Shown here piece by piece: positions 58,112-64,000 of a stretch of DNA of 64,000 nucleotides. The stretch's first letter is position 1; every line of letters starts with the position of its first letter. The notes under the pieces are model-generated. The model did not search any database and was not told where the DNA came from. It saw nothing but the letters and a program-made list of their open reading frames with translations. Source of the stretch: Helichrysum umbraculigerum (taxonomy: Eukaryota > Streptophyta > Magnoliopsida > Asterales > Asteraceae); NCBI GenBank assembly GCA_949592205.1, contig CATIUR010000005.1, positions 33,957,679 to 34,021,678 of the forward strand, in the 5' to 3' direction. A program made the position numbers and the translations under genes.

Positions 58112-58998
58112 GTAGAATCAAGGATTCGTCGGTTTCGGATCGTGCTTTAGAACGTTTTCGGTTTGATTCGCGAAGGTTTTATTGATTAATCTTCGTTTCT
58201 GGGTTAGGTTGCTTGAAGATTTCGATTTCTGAAGGTGTTTTCTGGGTTTGTTCGTCGATTTTCGTTCGAAATTCGTTAGGGTTTTGAAAATTTTCGGTTT
58301 TTGGGTTTTTGGCTCCTGCAGTCGCGTTTTTGCGACGTTAGCTGCGACGTCGCTAAGTTCTGCGACGTTACTAGCGACGTTAGTTGCGACGTTGTGTGCG
58401 ACGTCACACTTTTGACCTTAATTGGTCACTGCAACCTTAGCCGCGACGTCAGGTGCGACGTCGCTTGATTTTGCGACATCACCTGCGACATCGCTTGCGA
58501 CGTTATTGATTTTGACCTTAAGTGGTTATTGCGACGTAGGCTGCGACGTCGCTAGCCTCTGCGACGTTGGACTGCGACGTTATACACTACGTCGCATTTT
58601 CGATTCTTAATTGAGTCATCGGACTTCTGCGACGTTGCTAATTTTTTCTGCGACATTACCCTCATTCTAGATTCGTAAAAAAAAAAAAAAAAAAGAGTTT
58701 TTTGGCGGGAAACTCCGAAAATTTTTTGCGTTTTCAAAATTTTTCCATAGGCTTAAAACTGTTCAATTTTAGTCTGAAAAAAGTTTCATTTTACCCGGCC
58801 AATTTTTGACGTTTTCGGACGAAATTTTGACGGGAAAAACGCGAAAAATTTTGTAATTTCAAATTTTGTTTTTAGACTTAAAATAGCTTAACTTTAGTGT
58901 CGGAAAAGTTTCGCTATACTCGGGTAGTCGTCAAAATTATTCGAATTCAGTATTGGAGGGAAAAGTCGCAAGAGGCCAAGTATCTTTCTGGTTTGAAG
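58112..58998 (+). other. Leader of copy 2: GCGACGT-rich block and tandem AT-rich block
   Basis: 58320-58655 holds about 17 copies of GCGAC(G/A)T in direct orientation (five or so as GCGACGTCGC or GCGACATCGC) plus one reversed. 58704-58828 and 58829 to about 58950 are two imperfect copies of a 125-bp unit starting G(G/A)CGGGAAA, next to the gag ATG. The A-run at 58678-58694 separates the two blocks. It is more GC-rich than anything nearby. Confidence 0.88.
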
Positions 58999-61650
58999 AT
59001 GTCTTCTAAAGCTCTTATGCGTTACGATAGTGGAGCTGTTAATGAGATTGAACCCCCCATGCTTACATATGATACTGATTATGCTACATGGAGATTTGAG
59101 TTCGAAGCTTTCATATCTAAAAACGATCCAGATATGTGGAACTCATTGGTTGAAAGATATGAAAGACCAGTATTTGGAACAAAGAATTTAAGAGTATCAC
59201 CACAAAAGTCTTACAATGGCATGACACTTGAGGAGAGAAAAGCATGGGATATTGAAAAGAAAACCCATGCCACAATATTAAAATGTATGTCAAATGAAGT
59301 TAAACAATTGTTCAACCATTATGATATTGCATACGACCTCTGGCATGCAATTGAAACACGATGTGGTGGATATGAAAAATATAGGAGCAATAGAGTGGAA
59401 CTTATCAAGAAACAGTTTGACACATTTGATTTACTATCAAATGAATCTTTAGAAGCACTCTTCAAAAGATATTCCCAACTCGTAGATGAAGTGGCTGAAG
59501 GAGGAATAGTACTTAATAATGGAGAGGTAAATAAGAAGCTATTACGGGCATTACCTAAGGACTGGGCTACCAATGTGGAGATTTTGGAACAAGATCCAGA
59601 AATTGAAATCATGGATTTGGAAGAACTCATCAGAAAGTTACAGGCTGATGCTCTTGACATGAAGAAGAAAGAAAAGATGTCAGCGGCTTCCACTCAAAAT
59701 CCTAGTCTCAATGATAATTCCATATCTAATTCCAAGTCAGCTACATCTCCTTCTGGTAGCACTTCATATGCTTCCTATATCTCTCATACAGCTCCTTCAA
59801 AGGCTACTGAGGATCATGCTACAATCTTTGCAGCTTTCCTCAACTCTTATGAGAATTTTCTTTCCAAGAAGGCTAGTACTCTACAGCTTACTGAAGAAGA
59901 CTTTGAAAAGATCGACTCTGATGATCTCGAGCAGATGGACATCAAATGGAGCATGGCCATGATAACCCAAAGGACAAAGAAATTTCTTCAGAGAACGGGT
60001 AGAAAAAACCTGGATGATGATGGTGATACAGGTCTTGGTTTTAATAAAAGCAAAGTGAAATGCAAGAACTGTCAGATTCATGGGCACTTTGCTAAGGAGT
60101 GTGAGAAAGAAAAATATCATTCATCTGGATTCACTACTCCTACAGCTCCAACGACTCCAGAGAAAAACACAACATCACATGTTATGACGGTGTATTCTCA
60201 GGGAGTGTTTGATTTTAGTGCACTTCAAGGAGAGGTTCAACACAGTGCGCTTTTGGCAAAGATACATGCGGTACATGATGAACCTGAGGTACCCATAAAC
60301 TGTGTTTCCTGTTTTACATTGACTGAATCTCTTGAGAATTATCAATATGACAATTTAGAGTTGCGAGAAAAAGTTGTCAAACTTACTGAATCAAACAATT
60401 TTCTTAAAGCTAATGAGAAACTTTATGATAACAAAATTGAGGCATATAAGTTAGACACACAAACTTATAAAGCAAAAGTCTTTAGTCAACAAGATGCAAT
60501 TAATAGTTATCTTGCTGAAATTGAATTGTTGAATAAAGAGCTTTTTGATTTAAAAAGTGAGTACGATAACCATAAAAGCAAAATTTTAGGTTCTTCATCC
60601 GCAACTTTTGTCTTTAATGAAATCGTTAATAAGCAAGGGACAGGCGGTAAAAAGAAGGCAGGACTTGGTTATAATCAAGTACCACCACCTTCCCATGCCG
60701 AATACTGTCCTACGCCTGTTAAGGAAGGTCTTGAAGAGATTCCAGTTGATTATATGAAGCTTTATGGTATTAAAGCTAAAGAAGCTAAGCAAAACAAACA
60801 GGCAAAGGAGAAAACCATAAGGCCAGAGTATCCTTTACCTAAGTTTGTTAAGTCTGATAGTGCACCTCCAGTTAGTGTAGAGGAGGGTGTTGAGATAGAG
60901 GATCTACCGGAAGAGGCTGAAATCAAAGTTGAAAAAGTTAATGTAAAGCCAGAAAATCATATACTTACCAATGAAACTGTAAAGGTTTCAACTACAAAGG
61001 GTAAAAACAAGGTTGAAAATGAATCCAAAATAGTTCAACATCAAATGAAGGATTCAAATATAAAATCTAAAAGTGAACAACCTTCAACATCAACTTGTTC
61101 AACTTCTGAGGCTTCTACATCAACGTGTACACATAAGTGTTCACGTCCTGTAAATGCCTCATCTTCTAAGCTTCCTACAGTTCATTCTCCACCTCAACCT
61201 TTTGTGGGGAATCATTGGAATAGGTCGTACATTGAACGACGTTCTTGTTTCCATTGTGGACAACAAGGACATATAATTAGGGATTGTCGGTTATTATCCC
61301 TAGATAGGTTTGGTAGAGGGATGCCAAGAACTTCCTCCTTTAGGAATTCTTATTCAAAATCGTTTTCTATGCGTGCTTCGTATTCGCCTATATCAAGATA
61401 TGCATCCTCTTCTCCAAAACCCGTGGCTAGAGTAAACAAAGTTGTGCCTAGTAAACCTCAAGTTCAACAGCACAACATTGTTGAAAACAACTCATCTGAA
61501 CCTACACAGGTTTGGAAACCCAAATCCACAAACAACACATCAATGAAATCTTCCGAGTTTTTAAAATATCATAAACTCATTGATGTGATGGTTATGGATG
61601 ATCATGGACAGCCTAAGTCTATCAAGGCTTGGGTGTCCCATAAGTACTAA
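58999..61650 (+). CDS. Gag-like protein with two CCHC zinc knuckles (gag-only element copy 2)
   Basis: 883 residues from ATG 58999. The open frame continues upstream to 58897 but only from GTG inside the conserved leader, so ATG 58999 (MSSKALMRYDSG) is chosen. Residues about 15-225 form a copia-type gag (YATWRFEFEAFI, DPDMWNSLVERYERP, THATILKCMS, YDLWHAIETRCGG, KKQFDTFDLLSNESLEALF, then LLRALPKDW). Knuckle 1 CKNCQIHGHFAKEC begins at about 355. A long coiled-coil-like stretch follows, then a Ser/Thr/Cys-rich linker, knuckle 2 CFHCGQQGHIIRDC at about 750, and an Arg/Ser-rich tail. It ends in the same WVSHKY as copy 1. Frame intact. No protease or later domains. Confidence 0.92.
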   Translation: MSSKALMRYDSGAVNEIEPPMLTYDTDYATWRFEFEAFISKNDPDMWNSLVERYERPVFGTKNLRVSPQKSYNGMTLEERKAWDIEKKTHATILKCMSNEVKQLFNHYDIAYDLWHAIETRCGGYEKYRSNRVELIKKQFDTFDLLSNESLEALFKRYSQLVDEVAEGGIVLNNGEVNKKLLRALPKDWATNVEILEQDPEIEIMDLEELIRKLQADALDMKKKEKMSAASTQNPSLNDNSISNSKSATSPSGSTSYASYISHTAPSKATEDHATIFAAFLNSYENFLSKKASTLQLTEEDFEKIDSDDLEQMDIKWSMAMITQRTKKFLQRTGRKNLDDDGDTGLGFNKSKVKCKNCQIHGHFAKECEKEKYHSSGFTTPTAPTTPEKNTTSHVMTVYSQGVFDFSALQGEVQHSALLAKIHAVHDEPEVPINCVSCFTLTESLENYQYDNLELREKVVKLTESNNFLKANEKLYDNKIEAYKLDTQTYKAKVFSQQDAINSYLAEIELLNKELFDLKSEYDNHKSKILGSSSATFVFNEIVNKQGTGGKKKAGLGYNQVPPPSHAEYCPTPVKEGLEEIPVDYMKLYGIKAKEAKQNKQAKEKTIRPEYPLPKFVKSDSAPPVSVEEGVEIEDLPEEAEIKVEKVNVKPENHILTNETVKVSTTKGKNKVENESKIVQHQMKDSNIKSKSEQPSTSTCSTSEASTSTCTHKCSRPVNASSSKLPTVHSPPQPFVGNHWNRSYIERRSCFHCGQQGHIIRDCRLLSLDRFGRGMPRTSSFRNSYSKSFSMRASYSPISRYASSSPKPVARVNKVVPSKPQVQQHNIVENNSSEPTQVWKPKSTNNTSMKSSEFLKYHKLIDVMVMDDHGQPKSIKAWVSHKY

Positions 61651-63298
61651 CGTTTAATTGTTTGTGGTGGTGCAGTCAGGTTATTGAAAGCTAACATTTT
61701 TAGTGACTGCAAGGATGTGGATATTGTTGGAAGAATACGATGATGATTTGAGATTGGATGAGATTTTCGATGTTTCAAGGTGGTAAAAGTGCTAAAAGGC
61801 ATTTGACTTGACTTGATATGTGATTTTGATACTTTTCTTTAAATTTTGTTTAATGCAACAGCCATTCTTTATACTTTTTAGTATTAAAGAAATGCAATGT
61901 TGCAAAATTTGTTAAATTAAAAAATACAAAAATATGTTTAATGTTTTAGGGGGATATAAGAATTTGCTGTTCAGGGGGAGTAATTCTGAATATTAAAAAT
62001 TCTGATTATTTAATTCAGAAATGTGAATAGCAAGATTCTTAAGTCTTGAAAAGACGATGGGTTGTGTCTGTAAACAACTTGGGATATGATAGTACATCGG
62101 GTGACATGCATAAAAATGGAAATTTTAAGGTTTATGTTTGATGTGTCAGTAGGTTTATCTGGTATATTTAACACATCTTTTATAAACATTAGCTTCATCA
62201 TATGATGTATTGGTAGGCATGGTACACACTGGTTTGTGAGTGAGTAAGAAGTAATAATAAAACTTGTCTATTACTTTGTGAAAAATGTTATATGATGTAT
62301 GACATAAGTCTTAATTGATAAATGGAAGTACTATCATACACTGTCATAATTATGTAAATGTAAAATGGGCATATAGTGATAATATGATTATTCGCCTAAC
62401 TAATGGTGACTATTGTTGTACTCACGTACAGACCTGAATCCATTAGTTATGCAAATAGTCTCAAACTTGTTATGTTCATACTAAGGGACCCTCTGTTGTA
62501 CTTTGTACAGATCTGGGGCCACTAGTATCTTCATAGTCGGTTTGATGTATGCCTAAATATAAATATCAAGTGTATGTTACGAGAAAACCGAGATAAACTT
62601 GGTCTTGTAATCTCTACCTTGTGTGAATATGCAGTGTTTGTTTTACTGAAGTTTATCAGTATATCATATAATAGGTTTCTCAAAATTAATCGTCAAACTA
62701 ACAATAATAATTAGCTCACAAATACGGATGTAATATGTTTAAGTGGACAAACAATACCGATGATCGTCTTGAACTAATTTTTATAAAAGGTCCTTTAAAT
62801 ATGTCAAGTAAATTTAAAGTGGACAAATATAGTGGTGATCGAAATAACACTTACTATTCCCTAATAATTGCATGTTGGCCTGATATGATCCCTAAGCAGA
62901 CTTAAAACAATCCTATCCCCAATTTATTTTAATCTTCGTTCTTTACTTTTCATTTATAAAGAAAAATTCAAAAAGATTTTATTTCTATGTTATTTTCTTC
63001 AAATATCACATATCTTGTTAAAGTCAAATATTGAAGATGTAAAGGATGTCGGTTATTCTCCAAAGATTGTGAAGATAATTCTATCGGAGAAGCTGCTGAT
63101 CATTGAGAGATGGTCACTGAGTTTGAAGATCTTATTGTATGATAAATTTGTGTCAGTCACATGAATTTGGACATCAAGATTTCTTTGAAGACCATGCTAT
63201 CTCAAAGGGGGAGTTTCTGATTGTCAAAGACATGAAAGAATTTGTTGATGAAGACTAATTGAAGACTTATTTGACCAAGCTGCTGACAAGGGGGAGTT
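61651..63298 (+). other. Conserved 3' noncoding region of copy 2
   Basis: 1.65 kb without an ORF. It matches copy 1 (15855-17540 reversed) from the first bases after the stop to the LTR. It carries two GTAC-paired motifs (62413-62436, 62492-62516), a possible internal polypurine tract (CAAAGGGGGAGTTT, 63203-63216), and the terminal one (ACAAGGGGGAGTT, 63286-63298). Confidence 0.85.
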
Positions 63299-63794
63299 TG
63301 TTGGTGCATTTTGTGTGTCAGTCAGTTGGTCAAACTATTGTAATTGTCAAAGTCAATTAGTCTACGTATGATGTGTTTAGTGTGTATATTCGAGTATGTA
63401 AACGAAATGTAATTATATAGAATATACATAGAATTGGGCTAGCGACGTTGGGTCAGACGTAGCAAGGGTCTGGGCCTGCGACGTTGGGCTTAATGTCGCA
63501 GGGTCCGATAGGTGTGATATAAATACGAGTGTTAGGTTTCATTTAGGGTTGATAAAACCCTAGAGAGTGTGAGAAGCGTTTTAGAGATAGAGAGAGAGCC
63601 GTGAGGTGAGAAACGAGTTGGTGAGAAACGAGTTTGTGAAAGTCTGTAATCGATATATTATCAATTGTGAATATATACAAGATTATAGAGAATTGCGTTT
63701 TTGATTCGATTAATACGTTCATATATCTGATTGCTTGTTATTCCGCACTAGCAATTGAGCGATCCGATCAGATTCGAAGTGTACGGGACTATCA
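63299..63794 (+). repeat. 3' LTR of gag-only element copy 2
   Basis: 496 bp, differing from 57601-58096 at about four positions (near 63408, 63460, 63495 and 63632). Confidence 0.95.
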
Positions 63795-63799
63795 TACTT

Positions 63800-64000
63800 T
63801 TATCACCTAACCTGAACGTAATATTGACTTGTTCTACTAATTTGAACGTTAGTGACTTGTTTCAAACCGGTTAACCCGAAAGTAGCCAACTAGCATTGCA
63901 CAATTTTCTATGTTTATAAACAAAGTAAACAGAATATTACAAATTAAGTACCAAACTACAAATATTTATACAAGCAATTAATCATTTAATGTTATGATTT
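63800..64000. other. Right edge, intergenic
   Basis: AT-rich, no feature. It continues the sequence interrupted at 57600. Confidence 0.5.

Larger units (their letters stand above)
57601..63794 (+). mobile_element. Copia-like gag-only (non-autonomous) LTR retrotransposon, complete, copy 2
   Basis: LTRs 57601-58096 and 63299-63794, both 496 bp, TG...CA, flanked by the exact duplication TACTT (57596-57600, 63795-63799). Primer site at 58099, polypurine tract just before 63299. Only gag is encoded. The LTRs differ at four positions noticed, three of them C/T changes or loss at CG, so it is younger than copy 1 and may be recently active in trans. Confidence 0.95.

Noticed and set aside
58422..58610. 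62-codon ORF of Ala/Thr/Cys repeats in the leader
   Set aside because: It is the GCGACGT array read as codons. The codons follow the DNA repeat, not a protein family.
58320..58655. CRISPR-like array
   Set aside because: The GCGACGT repeats are short, irregularly spaced and inside a plant LTR element leader; there are no uniform spacers.
58897..58998. 34-residue N-terminal extension of the copy 2 gag
   Set aside because: It begins at GTG within leader sequence that is noncoding in copy 1.

Overview
The window looks like repeat-rich, AT-rich nuclear DNA of a flowering plant. I infer a eudicot, most likely Asteraceae, from the style of the Ty3/gypsy polyprotein (an acidic extra ORF upstream of gag, a C-terminal chromodomain-like tail) and from the plant housekeeping genes. 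Nothing prokaryotic, viral-episomal or organellar is seen, and no rRNA or tRNA gene is visible. The species cannot be named from the sequence alone.

Layout. 1-11627 is a very young, intact Ty3/gypsy retrotransposon whose left LTR is cut by the window edge. 11628-15400 holds an unrecognised last-exon-like ORF, a small two-exon gene (14254-14668), tandem duplications and a small 9-bp-TSD MITE. 15422-21059 (minus) and 57601-63794 (plus) are two complete members of one copia-like, gag-only, non-autonomous LTR family. Both have exact 5-bp target duplications, initiator-Met primer sites and A/GGGGGAG polypurine tracts, and neither has protease, integrase, RT or RNase H. 24336-27015 is a cytosolic-type glutamyl-tRNA synthetase gene lacking the usual N-terminal domain. 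27430-27798 (minus) is a small basic plant protein. 29495-33214 (minus) is a nine-exon uridine/inosine nucleosidase gene (URH2-like). 33932-35172 is a broken PIF/Harbinger ORF1 (Myb/SANT-like). 37367-37993 (minus) is a cysteine-rich zinc-finger-like gene. About 42300-46850 (minus) contains scattered splice-bounded exons of an unrecognised, possibly decayed gene.

From 36 to 57 kb the DNA is mainly small transposons: MULE-type MITEs with 9-bp target duplications, a PIF MITE (TAA duplication), a Stowaway, Helitron-like ends, a 1.74-kb solo LTR, a 1.2-kb Pack-MULE-like element with a GC-rich filler (52558-53767), a decayed Harbinger transposase (about 54200-54860), and an AT-rich tract full of short degenerate repeats (55.7-57.6 kb).

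The cellular genes are independent housekeeping genes: translation (GluRS) and pyrimidine/purine nucleoside salvage (URH2), plus three of unknown role. The most unusual material is in the gag-only family. Its leader between primer site and gag is packed with about 17 copies of GCGAC(G/A)T in about 330 bp of otherwise AT-rich DNA. A long conserved 3' noncoding region follows gag and carries paired GTAC motifs and a second polypurine tract. The gag itself is mosaic, with swapped N-terminal and linker blocks between the two copies.
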